Below, piece after piece: positions 1-7,696 of a stretch of 46,301 nt of DNA (the first letter of the stretch is position 1; every line of letters starts with the position of its first letter). Origin of the DNA: an uncultured Christensenellaceae bacterium. GTDB lineage: Bacteria > Bacillota > Clostridia > Christensenellales > UBA3700. Made by a program: the position numbers and the translations under genes. The notes under the pieces were generated by a model. That model was not told the origin of the DNA. It did not search any database and was given only the letters and a program-made list of their open reading frames with translations. The DNA is taken from contig CALWHF010000014.1 of assembly GCA_944380305.1 (NCBI GenBank), positions 1 to 46,301 of the forward strand. Direction: 5' to 3'.

Positions 1-2
1 AT

Positions 3-104
3 TTTCAAGCGAGCATTGCTGAAAAACGCATAAAAGGCGCGCCTCAGGGCTGGTTCGTATTATTCTGGTCTGGTATAGTAAACCGACAAACACCATCCAA
101 ATAA
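3..104 (+). CDS. Possible 3' end of a gene entering from the left edge
   Basis: Frame 3 is open from the window edge for 33 codons and stops with TAA at 102-104. The terminator hairpin begins at the next base, as expected for the last codons of a gene. The encoded tail (ending NRQTPSK) matches no family I recognise. The opposite strand is also open over the same bases, so coding on either strand is uncertain. Confidence 0.25.
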   Translation, partial: FQASIAEKRIKGAPQGWFVLFWSGIVNRQTPSK

Positions 105-134
105 AAAAAGCGGAGCCGCAAAGCTCCGCTTTTT
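105..134. terminator. Bidirectional intrinsic terminator
   Basis: A perfect 12-bp stem (arms 105-116 and 123-134, loop CGCAAA) has an A-run on its left side and a T-run on its right, so it can work on both strands. It lies just after the stop of the minus-strand membrane protein gene (ends at 140) and just after the possible edge gene on the plus strand. Confidence 0.85.
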
Positions 135-139
135 CATTT

Positions 140-949
140 CTAAACACTATTATCTTTATCCCGTTGTTCTTTATCGGGCGTAGCCACGACTTCGGGAGGA
201 TCTGCATCTTTCTCTGAATATTCTTTCTCTCCCGTCTTGCGCGCGTCTTCATCGGTCGATGCGTCTATGACAACCGTATCGTTTTCCGACTCTGCACTGC
301 AGTCCGCTCCGACGGTTTGCGTCTGCGCCTTCTCGAGCTTTTTGTTTTTTGCTATCTTCACCGCTACCATAGCGATGTAAAACACGAGTACTACGAGGAC
401 GATCACGAAGAAAACGGTCAGAATTATATCGACGTAATCTTTGAAGAAATATGTCAGAAGAGTCACGATTCCGCCCGCCGTAAGGTTGCCCAGAAGTACG
501 CTGACCAGAGCTTTCCAGAACGGCATATCCAGAAACGCGGCGATCGCGCTGCCCGTCCACACTCCCGTCAGAGGCAGAGGCACGGCGACGAACGCATATA
601 CGCCGATCATCTTTTTCTTTTCTTTTTTCGGATCGCTGCGCTCGGATTCTTTCACGACCTTTTCGGCACGGGAACGGAACGTACCCTCCACCGCCAGAGC
701 GAGAGAACGGAACCACTTTGTCTTTTTCATCCAGTCGAGCACGGGGCGAAGTATCAGCAGGAGTATCGGACATACCAGCGAAGATCCAACCCATGCCCAT
801 ATATACGCTTCCCAGAGAGGCATACCCATGGCGACTCCGACGGGAATGCTTCCTCTCAGCTCGATTATCGGAACGACAGCGATAAAAATTATCGTCAGGA
901 TGTCGTTCTGAAGAGTATTTTCAAAAAATCTGATAATAGCGTCAGTCAT
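140..949 (-). CDS. COG2426 small multidrug export-like membrane protein
   Basis: Integral membrane protein of the Sm_multidrug_ex family (COG2426). The name is historical; the substrate is unknown and an export role is not proven. The family signature near residues 25-45 is present (PIIELRGSIPVG), followed by several hydrophobic helices to about residue 205. A hydrophilic, acidic C-terminal tail of about 65 residues is longer than usual for the family. The ATG at 949 is preceded by AAGGT at suitable spacing and by a good promoter. The gene is a single transcription unit ending at the terminator at 105-134, and it diverges from the ttcA-like gene. Family assignment is confident; function is not. 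Confidence 0.8.
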   Translation of the reverse strand: MTDAIIRFFENTLQNDILTIIFIAVVPIIELRGSIPVGVAMGMPLWEAYIWAWVGSSLVCPILLLILRPVLDWMKKTKWFRSLALAVEGTFRSRAEKVVKESERSDPKKEKKKMIGVYAFVAVPLPLTGVWTGSAIAAFLDMPFWKALVSVLLGNLTAGGIVTLLTYFFKDYVDIILTVFFVIVLVVLVFYIAMVAVKIAKNKKLEKAQTQTVGADCSAESENDTVVIDASTDEDARKTGEKEYSEKDADPPEVVATPDKEQRDKDNSV

Positions 950-964
950 AATTTTACCTTTATT

Positions 965-994
965 ATTATATATGATTTCAACGACTTAAGTCAA
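965..994 (-). promoter_or_regulatory. SigA-type promoter of the COG2426 gene
   Basis: On the minus strand, TTGACT (989-994) and TATAAT (965-970) are separated by 18 bases. The -10 ends 16 bases before the ATG at 949, leaving room for only a very short leader that holds the AAGG ribosome site. Confidence 0.65.
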
Positions 995-1020
995 CGATAT
1001 GCTCTCAAGATTATTTTTTG

Positions 1021-1049
1021 TTGCAATTATATCCGAATTAATCTAATAT
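1021..1049 (+). promoter_or_regulatory. Promoter of the ttcA-like gene, possibly leaderless
   Basis: TTGCAA (1021-1026) and TAATAT (1044-1049) are spaced 17 bases apart. The ATG at 1056 begins 7 bases after the -10, which is where transcription would normally start, and no Shine-Dalgarno sequence lies between them. Confidence 0.55.
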
Positions 1050-1055
1050 ATAGTT

Positions 1056-1820
1056 ATGCAAAAATTACTCAGCCTTGCGAGAAAGGCGATAAACGACTAC
1101 AAAATGATAGAGGACGGCGACAGGATCGCAGTCGGAGTCAGCGGAGGAAAGGACAGCACGGCTTTGCTCGCGATACTCGCCGCATATAGAAGGTTCGCCC
1201 CCGAAAAATTCGATCTCATCGCGGTAAACGTCGATCTCGGTTTCGAAGATACGAGCAAAGAAGAAATGAAAAAACTCTCCGACTACTGCGAAAGCATTGG
1301 CGTACGTCTTATCGTGGAGCACACGGACATAGCCAGGATAATATTCGAAGAACGCAAGGAAAAATCGCCGTGCAGCCTGTGCTCCAAGATGAGAAGAGGC
1401 GCGCTTAACGCTGTCGCGGTCGCCGACGGCTGCAACAAACTCGCACTCGCTCACCATGCCGACGACATAATCGACACTTTTTTCCTCAGTCTGTTGCACG
1501 AAGGCAGGCTGTCGACGTTCATGCCCGTAAGTCGTATGGACAGAACGGGAATAACTCTGATACGTCCGTTTATATACGTCGAAGAAAAATACCTCTCGGG
1601 ACTCTGTCGCAGATACGACCTGCCGATCGTGCATAACCCTTGCCCCGAAGACAAACACACGAGACGCGAAGACATGAAAGCTCTCGTAGAAGAACTCGAT
1701 TCGAAATTCAAAGGTTCAAAAAAGCTCATAATGTCCGCGCTGTTCAATCCCGACCGCAACAATCTGTGGGACAAATGCGTCAATTATGCAAAAGAAGACG
1801 ATGCTCCTCCATCAACGTAA
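1056..1820 (+). CDS. TtcA-like tRNA 2-thiocytidine synthase (PP-loop ATPase)
   Basis: Member of the TtcA/TtuA group of N-type ATP pyrophosphatases, cytoplasmic enzymes that adenylate a tRNA base before sulfur insertion; TtcA makes 2-thiocytidine at position 32. The PP-loop SGGKDS lies at residues 29-34. Cys106 and Cys109 (CSLC) and Cys196 (HNPCPED) match the three cysteines that hold the 4Fe-4S cluster in TtcA. At 254 residues it is slightly shorter than E. coli TtcA. The start is the only sensible ATG: the family N terminus begins about 20 residues before the PP-loop. No ribosome site is visible. The exact tRNA target could differ from that of E. coli TtcA. Confidence 0.85.
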   Translation: MQKLLSLARKAINDYKMIEDGDRIAVGVSGGKDSTALLAILAAYRRFAPEKFDLIAVNVDLGFEDTSKEEMKKLSDYCESIGVRLIVEHTDIARIIFEERKEKSPCSLCSKMRRGALNAVAVADGCNKLALAHHADDIIDTFFLSLLHEGRLSTFMPVSRMDRTGITLIRPFIYVEEKYLSGLCRRYDLPIVHNPCPEDKHTRREDMKALVEELDSKFKGSKKLIMSALFNPDRNNLWDKCVNYAKEDDAPPST

Positions 1821-1858
1821 CTTTATAATCTGAACAAAAATTTATTTTCCCGTGTTTG

Positions 1859-2116
1859 TTAAATGCGGGTTTTCTTTTTCTCGTACATCCTTTTGGTACT
1901 CAGACCGCCTCTGACGTGCCTTTCAGACAGATTTATGTCCAACACCTCTTTCACCCTCATATATAAAGCTTCGTCTATCCTTCTCAGCTTTTTCGTAACG
2001 TCGTAATGTACCGTGCTTTTGCCGATACCGAACTCAGCCGCGCAAGCTCGCACCGTCGCGTTGTTTTCCGCGATGAATCTTCCTTCTTCTATAACTCTGT
2101 CGTTCACTCCTTTCAC
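1859..2116 (-). CDS. spoIIID: Stage III sporulation transcriptional regulator SpoIIID
   Basis: Small DNA-binding protein that activates and represses mother-cell genes during endospore formation. It has 85 residues, the normal size. The helix-turn-helix (residues about 24-48, AAEFGIGKSTVHYDVT) and the C-terminal RHVRGG...TKRMYEKKK segment both align with Bacillus subtilis SpoIIID. The start is a GTG at 2116 with AAAGGGG about nine bases upstream; a second GTG three codons later is less well placed. It is convergent with the ttcA-like gene. It is not next to spoIIQ or mbl, its usual company in other Firmicutes. This gene is the best evidence that the organism forms endospores. Confidence 0.93.
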   Translation of the reverse strand: MKGVNDRVIEEGRFIAENNATVRACAAEFGIGKSTVHYDVTKKLRRIDEALYMRVKEVLDINLSERHVRGGLSTKRMYEKKKTRI

Positions 2117-2312
2117 TTTCTTCGCCCCTTTACGCTGTCTTTATAAGATATTCGCAGGGGATACGGTTTATGCACTAAACGGAGAAACACCTCTCTCCTT
2201 CAATTCACAAACGTACATATTATGATATTTTCATATCGTCAAATGATCACGCAAGAAACGTAAATATTCCGATATGCGGATACGTTCATGCATAAACGCA
2301 CAGAATACAGTC

Positions 2313-2705
2313 ATGGAAAAGATAAAAGAGTTTTTCGCGAAGCACAAAAAAACGGCTTTCGCGGCGACGCTCGCAGCCGCACTGCTCACGGGAGCGGCCA
2401 ACGGACTGTTCGGCGGCGGCGGCGGAATGCTCGCCGTTCCCGCATATACCGTCATCGCCGGAGAAGAACCGAAAAAAGCTCACGCGACCGCGGTTGCGGC
2501 AATACTTCCGCTTTCTGCCGTAAGCGCGGCGATATACCTTGCGGGCGGCAACTTCGATCCGTCATTCGGGTACTACGTCTGCGGCGGCGTTATAATAGGC
2601 GGTATTGCAGGATCTTTTCTCCTCAAAAAAATCTCTTCGCGCCTGCTCGAATTCGTCTTTTACGGCGTAATGCTCGCTGCAGGAATAAAGATGCTGTTGA
2701 GATGA
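2313..2705 (+). CDS. TSUP (TauE/SafE) half-transporter, first subunit
   Basis: Integral membrane protein of the TSUP/COG0730 family, which moves sulfite, sulfonates or other small anions; the substrate here is unknown. It carries one TauE/SafE repeat: the glycine-rich NGLFGGGGGML motif near residue 30, then about three more membrane segments. At 130 residues it is half the length of single-chain TSUP proteins. The next gene supplies the other half, and the two overlap as ATGA, which suggests coupled translation and a hetero-oligomer. The ATG at 2313 is chosen because the family N terminus begins close to the first helix; an ATG at 2274 would add 13 unlike residues. Neither has a clear ribosome site. 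Confidence 0.8.
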   Translation: MEKIKEFFAKHKKTAFAATLAAALLTGAANGLFGGGGGMLAVPAYTVIAGEEPKKAHATAVAAILPLSAVSAAIYLAGGNFDPSFGYYVCGGVIIGGIAGSFLLKKISSRLLEFVFYGVMLAAGIKMLLR

Positions 2706-3124
2706 ATCACTCCGCATTGCTTTATTTACTCGCGGGAATAGCGGGCGGTATCATGGGCGGAATGGGACTCGGAGGCGGGACTCTGCTGATCCCCGCGCTG
2801 ACGCTCTTTCTCGACGTCGACGGAAAACAGGCTGCCGCCATAAACCTGATTTCGTTTATCCCGATGAGCCTGGTCGCCTGCATCATACACGCAAAAAACA
2901 AGCTTCTTGATTTCAGAAAAGCTCTGACTCTTGCCTTGCCTGCGTGCGCCACATGCGCGTTATGCTCTCTTTTTGCTCAGAAAGTCTCCGAAAACACGCT
3001 TTCCAGCGGGTTTGCCGTCTTCCTTATATGTCTCGCCTCGGTCATGCTGGTCTCCCGTGCCGTCGAAAGTGTGAAAAAGATTAAGGCAAAAATCTGTTCT
3101 TCTCTTCCTCATCCGTACGTCTGA
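2702..3124 (+). CDS. TSUP (TauE/SafE) half-transporter, second subunit
   Basis: Partner of the preceding gene, starting inside its stop codon (ATGA at 2702-2705). The 140-residue product has the second TauE/SafE repeat with the typical GGMGLGGGTLLIPALT motif near residues 17-32 and INLISFIP near 50, then further membrane segments and a short basic tail. Half-size pairs of this kind recur in Clostridia, so this is unlikely to be a recent frameshift: both reading frames are intact, and each begins with its own complete glycine motif. Substrate unknown; anion export is the family role. Confidence 0.8.
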   Translation: MNHSALLYLLAGIAGGIMGGMGLGGGTLLIPALTLFLDVDGKQAAAINLISFIPMSLVACIIHAKNKLLDFRKALTLALPACATCALCSLFAQKVSENTLSSGFAVFLICLASVMLVSRAVESVKKIKAKICSSLPHPYV

Positions 3125-3271
3125 CGCAGTTTCTCTGCCGTCTTTTGCCTCTGCGACGCATGGTTTTCTCAAGCGGCTTATACCGTCCGTCTGCCGCAGC
3201 AACGTCCGCCGATTTCAGAAAAAACCGATTAAAATATATTAAAAGTTTATAATAAATATAGGCGTTTTTAT

Positions 3272-3300
3272 TTGATTTTATCTTGCGCTTACTATATAAT
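3272..3300 (+). promoter_or_regulatory. SigA-type promoter of the five-repeat surface protein
   Basis: TTGATT (3272-3277) and a perfect TATAAT (3295-3300) are 17 bases apart. The predicted start near 3307 gives a leader of about 63 bases that ends in a strong ribosome site, AAAGGTGG (3358-3365), before the ATG at 3370. Confidence 0.75.
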
Positions 3301-3310
3301 TATTAGAGTC

Positions 3311-3330
3311 AAACAGGCATGCGCCTGTTT
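3311..3330 (+). promoter_or_regulatory. Perfect inverted repeat at the 5' end of the leader
   Basis: AAACAGGC and GCCTGTTT form an 8-bp perfect stem with a 4-base loop, beginning about 10 bases after the -10 box. Transcribed RNA would start with this hairpin almost at once. It could protect the message from 5' decay, act as an operator, or work as a weak attenuator, since T-rich sequence follows. Confidence 0.55.
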
Positions 3331-3369
3331 TATAGTATAAGGAAATCAATAACTGACAAAGGTGGTTAA

Positions 3370-6300
3370 ATGAAAAGGAACAAGAAATTTTTGCTCACAG
3401 TGATCGCGGTAGTCCTTTGTATCGCGCTGTTTGCGTCCTTCGTCGCTTGTAAAGACGAGACGCCTTCAACGTCCGAAGAGAATCCTACCGAACTTTTCAC
3501 CAACGGCAGTTTCATCGGCACGAGCGGCTCGAGCTATCCGCTCACTCCGTCCAACTGGACGGGCGCACCCGGCTCAACCAGCTCTAACGAGAGTTACAAG
3601 ACTCCTACGGGCAGCGACAATCTCGTCGCGGGCGTAATCAGCACCGACGACAAGACGTACCGCAGCAACAGCAAGACGTACGGCGGAGCGGCTAACCCCG
3701 GCAACAAGGGCGAAGACGACAACATCCTTATGATTTACAATAAGGTCTCCACCGTCTACAAATATACGTCCGCAAGCGTCACTCTCGACAAGTCTTCTTA
3801 TTACAAACTCTCCGTCTGGGTCAAGACCATCGGTATAGATAAAAACGCGAGCGATTACAACGAAGGAAAGAGCGGCGCGTATATCTATGTGAACGGCGCG
3901 GCCTACGCGGCTTTCGAAGCTATCGACACCGAGGGCGAATGGAAAGAATACACGACCTACATCGAGACTTCCGACATCTCCTCACAGACAATCACGGTTG
4001 TCCTTTCTCTCGGTAACGGCTCAAAGATGGAAAATTCGATGACCAAGGGCTGGGCGTTCTTCGACAGCGTAACGCTCACCAATCTCACCGACGTCGAAGA
4101 AGGCGAAACCGCATGGACAGCAGAAGACTTCAACAAGGTCGTCAAGAGCGACACCGTATCCAAATATACGATGAAACTCGCTGACGCGGATTTCGACTAT
4201 ACGACCTCCACCTCTTCCCCGTACACCCCGACCAAGTACACCAAGGTCAAAGGCACGGGCAACGGCGATGACGCTCCTTCCGCATCCGACTACGTCACTT
4301 CGGGTCTCCTGAAGACCGCGGAAACGACTTCGGTGACCGACAGCGCGACCAATACGGAAATTGCCGTATCTACGCACACCGGTGCCGCAGGCAAAATTTT
4401 CTACCAGCAGAACAAGAAGGCCACCGCATACGGCATCAGATCGTCGGTAGCAACGCGCTTCCTCGGCGGCGAACAATACTATAAGCTTTCCGTATGGGTC
4501 AGAACGGTAGTTTCAGACGCATCTAAAGGCATGTCGATAAAACTCACCGACGGCACTACCGATTCCACCGTATATTTCGAGGCTGAAAACATCAATACCT
4601 CGGGTGAATGGAAACAGATCGACATCTACGTCGAGGCAAACCAATTCAGATACCAGGACGTTTACGTCGAATTCTGGCTGGGCGAAGGCGGTGCGGACGA
4701 TACCGCTACCCACGTTCAGGGCTCTTTCTTCGTGGACGACATGAGTCTCGTATCCGTAACGGCTGAAGATTATGCTGCAGCTACCGAAGGTGCGACAGTA
4801 TTCAAGCACAGTTTCGCAAGCACCCTCTCGGCAGACTCTCTCGTCAATCTCGCAAACTTCGGCGAAGATAACGGCGAGGACGCCATCACGGGAAGAAGCT
4901 CTTTCGGCGTGGTCGACACGACGAACTGGGAAAACGGCAGCTATGCGTCTGTCGAAAATCCCGAGACTCCGACCAGCCTCGCAACCTCGGTACTCGTTAT
5001 CAACAACTACCTGCCTTCCGTATATAAATTATCCAATGTCTTCGAGAAAGCGGACGGCACCGTCAGCGACGGCGGATATACCGTCAACCCCAACTCTTAC
5101 TACTCAGTTTCGATGTGGATCAAGACGAAAGACATTGACAGCGCAAAGGGTATCAACGTTGCCCTCGTCAGCTATGACGACGAAAAGGATTACGACGAGT
5201 CCAAGACTTCGCTCGCGTCCTTCACCAACCTGAACACAGAGAACCTCGCCGACTACAAGAGTGCGAACAACGCCGATTACACCGAGATCAGATTCTTCGT
5301 TCAGACCGGCACGGAGAGCGCGAAACTCGGTATCGAGATCAGTCTCGGCAGCGGTACCGCGAACGACTCCTCGTCTTTTGCAAGCGGATACGCATTCGTT
5401 TCGACGGCAACGATAGAAAAAGTCACGGCTGCCGACTACTCTTCGGCATCGACTTCCACCGTGCTCAAGACCTACTCGTTCGTATCCTCCGCAGGCAGCG
5501 CGGAAGTATCCTCCAACGGTTACTTCAACCTGACCGACGTCAAGGCGACCGAGGAGCTTTACGGCGAAGACGTATATGACGAAAACGGCATTCTGACCGG
5601 CGCGCTCGGTGTTCCTACGGGCTGGACGGTCAGCAACAGCGAAGCTCTCGAAAATAAAGAGGTCACCGCAGGTATCGTCGACATCAACAACGACGCACAG
5701 AAAAACGCCGCAGGTCTTTCGATCGCCGCAGATACTTTCTACGACTCGATGAAACTCGCAGGCGTCAACCCGACCGACTACCCCAACGTGCTCGCAATCA
5801 GCGGCAGATCGGGTTACTTCGGATACAAGTCCGGCACGATCTCTCTGTCTTCCAACTCCTATTACGTCGTTTCCGTATGGGCAAAGATGGAGGCTGAATC
5901 CGTAATCACCGTTTCGCTCGACACGACCACCAAGAGCGCGAACTATTCCGTCTCCCCGATAAGAGCGGTAGACATGGGAACGGGCTGGCAGCAGTATGCG
6001 TTCCTCGTCGAGACCAGCGCGACTTCCGTCAGCGCGAACCTCAGCCTCTATATCGGTAGCGAAGCCGACACCGCAGGTTCGATGAAGACCGCTTACTTCA
6101 CGATGGCGACCTATACCTCCGTTTCCGAAACGGCGTATAAGGCTCTCATCGATTCCGCTACCTCTGCGGGCACTCTCGGCAAGACCGTGTTCGAAAGATC
6201 CTTCAATACCGATTCGTTCGACAGTTATACGACTTCCGACGACTCCGCGTTCACTCCTTCCAACTGGACGGGAGCTAAAGTCGACGACGACGCAAGTACC

Positions 6301-7206
6301 GACGACATAGACCTGACCGCAGGCGTATTCAACCGCAAGGAAGGCGACTGGTCCCTCATCGATCTCGATCCGGACGACGAATCCGACAGCGTTATCGTTG
6401 ACGCGATCTACAGCAACACCGACAGCAACTACGTCGGAGACAACGTGCTCGTCATCTACAACAAGAACGCGAATGCGTACAAGTACTCCTCCTCTTCCGT
6501 GACTCTCAGCGGAGATACCTATTACAGAATAAGCGTATGGGTACTCACTTACGGTCTGGATAAGGACGATACCGCTACTATCTCGCTCAAGCTGAACAAC
6601 CTCAGCTACACCTTCGGCAAGCAGACCCGCACCGAAGACAACGACGTCAAACGTGCGATCAACACCTCGACCTACGCTGAGGACGGCACCGAGACGATCG
6701 GCGCGTGGACGCAGTACAACTTCTACGTCAAGACCGAGAAGGACGTCACTCCGACCGCGGTACTCACTCTGTCGCTCGGTTTCGAGGATGAAGAAAACTT
6801 CGTCAAGGGATATGCGTTCTTCGACAACTTCACCGTCGACAAGATCAGCGAAGAAGAATTTATCGCAAGAAAACCCGTCGAAGGCGAGACCGAAGAGACG
6901 ATCGACGAATCTCTGATCGCGGACGAACTGGTACCCAACAACTACCGCATCGTCTATACTCAGGAAGACGCCGACGCAGAAGAAGAGACCACCGAAAAAG
7001 AGGAAACCACCCCGACCAATCCCGCTACCGAATATCTGTGGCTGTGGATCTCGACGGGCGTCCTCGGCGCGCTTATCATCGTCGCAGTCATAGTGGTTCT
7101 TTACAGAAAGTTCTCCAAGAAGAGCAAAAAGCTCGTCAAGAGCAGCTCCAGGAAACAGCAGCCCACCGCTCAGAGCAAGAGCAAAAAGAATAAGTACAGC
7201 AAATAA
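3370..7206 (+). CDS. Surface protein with five jelly-roll-like repeats, lipobox and C-terminal membrane anchor
   Basis: I cannot name a family. The 1278 residues start with a signal peptide and a lipobox-like SFVAC (Cys27). Five repeats of about 210-250 residues follow. Each has a core of the form YYxLSVWVKT (near residues 143, 368, 577, 831 and 1051), then W-(K/T)-x-Y and FVxT strands, and a closing AFFDxxT or similar segment. This layout resembles galactose-binding or carbohydrate-binding jelly-roll modules (CBM4/9-like), so polysaccharide binding is a reasonable guess. Repeats 1 and 5 are most alike (both have TPSNWTGA). No catalytic motif is seen. A Glu/Thr-rich spacer leads to a membrane helix (about 1223-1247) and a Lys/Ser-rich cytoplasmic tail. 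Promoter and ribosome site are both strong, so expression is probably high. Confidence 0.85.
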   Translation: MKRNKKFLLTVIAVVLCIALFASFVACKDETPSTSEENPTELFTNGSFIGTSGSSYPLTPSNWTGAPGSTSSNESYKTPTGSDNLVAGVISTDDKTYRSNSKTYGGAANPGNKGEDDNILMIYNKVSTVYKYTSASVTLDKSSYYKLSVWVKTIGIDKNASDYNEGKSGAYIYVNGAAYAAFEAIDTEGEWKEYTTYIETSDISSQTITVVLSLGNGSKMENSMTKGWAFFDSVTLTNLTDVEEGETAWTAEDFNKVVKSDTVSKYTMKLADADFDYTTSTSSPYTPTKYTKVKGTGNGDDAPSASDYVTSGLLKTAETTSVTDSATNTEIAVSTHTGAAGKIFYQQNKKATAYGIRSSVATRFLGGEQYYKLSVWVRTVVSDASKGMSIKLTDGTTDSTVYFEAENINTSGEWKQIDIYVEANQFRYQDVYVEFWLGEGGADDTATHVQGSFFVDDMSLVSVTAEDYAAATEGATVFKHSFASTLSADSLVNLANFGEDNGEDAITGRSSFGVVDTTNWENGSYASVENPETPTSLATSVLVINNYLPSVYKLSNVFEKADGTVSDGGYTVNPNSYYSVSMWIKTKDIDSAKGINVALVSYDDEKDYDESKTSLASFTNLNTENLADYKSANNADYTEIRFFVQTGTESAKLGIEISLGSGTANDSSSFASGYAFVSTATIEKVTAADYSSASTSTVLKTYSFVSSAGSAEVSSNGYFNLTDVKATEELYGEDVYDENGILTGALGVPTGWTVSNSEALENKEVTAGIVDINNDAQKNAAGLSIAADTFYDSMKLAGVNPTDYPNVLAISGRSGYFGYKSGTISLSSNSYYVVSVWAKMEAESVITVSLDTTTKSANYSVSPIRAVDMGTGWQQYAFLVETSATSVSANLSLYIGSEADTAGSMKTAYFTMATYTSVSETAYKALIDSATSAGTLGKTVFERSFNTDSFDSYTTSDDSAFTPSNWTGAKVDDDASTDDIDLTAGVFNRKEGDWSLIDLDPDDESDSVIVDAIYSNTDSNYVGDNVLVIYNKNANAYKYSSSSVTLSGDTYYRISVWVLTYGLDKDDTATISLKLNNLSYTFGKQTRTEDNDVKRAINTSTYAEDGTETIGAWTQYNFYVKTEKDVTPTAVLTLSLGFEDEENFVKGYAFFDNFTVDKISEEEFIARKPVEGETEETIDESLIADELVPNNYRIVYTQEDADAEEETTEKEETTPTNPATEYLWLWISTGVLGALIIVAVIVVLYRKFSKKSKKLVKSSSRKQQPTAQSKSKKNKYSK

Positions 7207-7223
7207 TATCTGCTGACTGACAC

Positions 7224-7251
7224 AAGACGGACGCAACCGCGTCCGTCTTTT
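7224..7251 (+). terminator. Intrinsic terminator of the surface protein gene
   Basis: An 11-bp perfect stem (7224-7234 with 7239-7249, loop AACC) runs into a T-tract, 17 bases after the TAA of the five-repeat gene. Confidence 0.9.
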
Positions 7252-7307
7252 CTTATGCCGTAACGTCCGTTCCGAGACGCCTGCGCGCATTTCGTTTTTC
7301 TTCGTTC

Positions 7308-7634
7308 TTAATTACACCCCGTCTGACGACCGTCTCCGTGCTTTGTCTTTTCGGGCACGAGTATCCTCTGCCCGACGAATACGGCGGAAACGCCGTTGAG
7401 ACTCTCTATGCTCTCTTCGCTTATGCCGAACTTTGCCGCTATACTCCGTATACTGTCGAAAGGTCTGACCGTGTAGCCGAACGCCTCCTGCTCGTCTATT
7501 ATCAGTTTCATCCCCTCGAACGGTTGCCCCTTCAGATTGTTTCTCTCAGCGATCACCGACTGCGAAGTGTGGAATTTCGCCGCTATCGACGGCAGGGTAT
7601 CCCCCTTTTTTACCGTATATAAAACCGTTTTCAT
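7308..7634 (-). CDS. Small protein of two LysM domains
   Basis: The 108-residue product is almost entirely two LysM peptidoglycan-binding domains (about residues 5-48 and 54-98; the first begins YTVKKGDTLPSIAAKF, the second YTVRPFDSIRSIAAKF). It has no signal peptide, membrane helix or enzymatic domain. Proteins like this often go to the spore coat or cortex (SafA/SpoVID style) in spore formers; that is inference, helped by the divergent SpoVB-like flippase next door. The ATG at 7634 is chosen over an upstream in-frame start because AAGGAGGGG lies directly before it. Confidence 0.85.
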   Translation of the reverse strand: MKTVLYTVKKGDTLPSIAAKFHTSQSVIAERNNLKGQPFEGMKLIIDEQEAFGYTVRPFDSIRSIAAKFGISEESIESLNGVSAVFVGQRILVPEKTKHGDGRQTGCN

Positions 7635-7696
7635 CGTTCCCCTCCTTTTTTCTCTTCTAATAAAATATTGCGACGCGGCGCGTAATATCATATAGT

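Noticed and set aside
2..100. Minus-strand open frame at the left edge, reading out of the window
   Set aside because: It has no ribosome site and would start inside or beside the terminator hairpin; the plus-strand reading with a stop directly before the hairpin fits slightly better.
1849..1880. Weak hairpin with T-rich tail after the ttcA-like gene
   Set aside because: Only a 4-bp stem with a 13-base loop, overlapping the spoIIID stop; too weak to call a terminator.
5104..7290. A 728-codon minus-strand open frame opposite the surface protein gene
   Set aside because: It is the mirror of a GC-biased coding frame with regular codon use; its translation is Arg/Val-rich without domains, and the plus strand has promoter, signal peptide, repeats and terminator.
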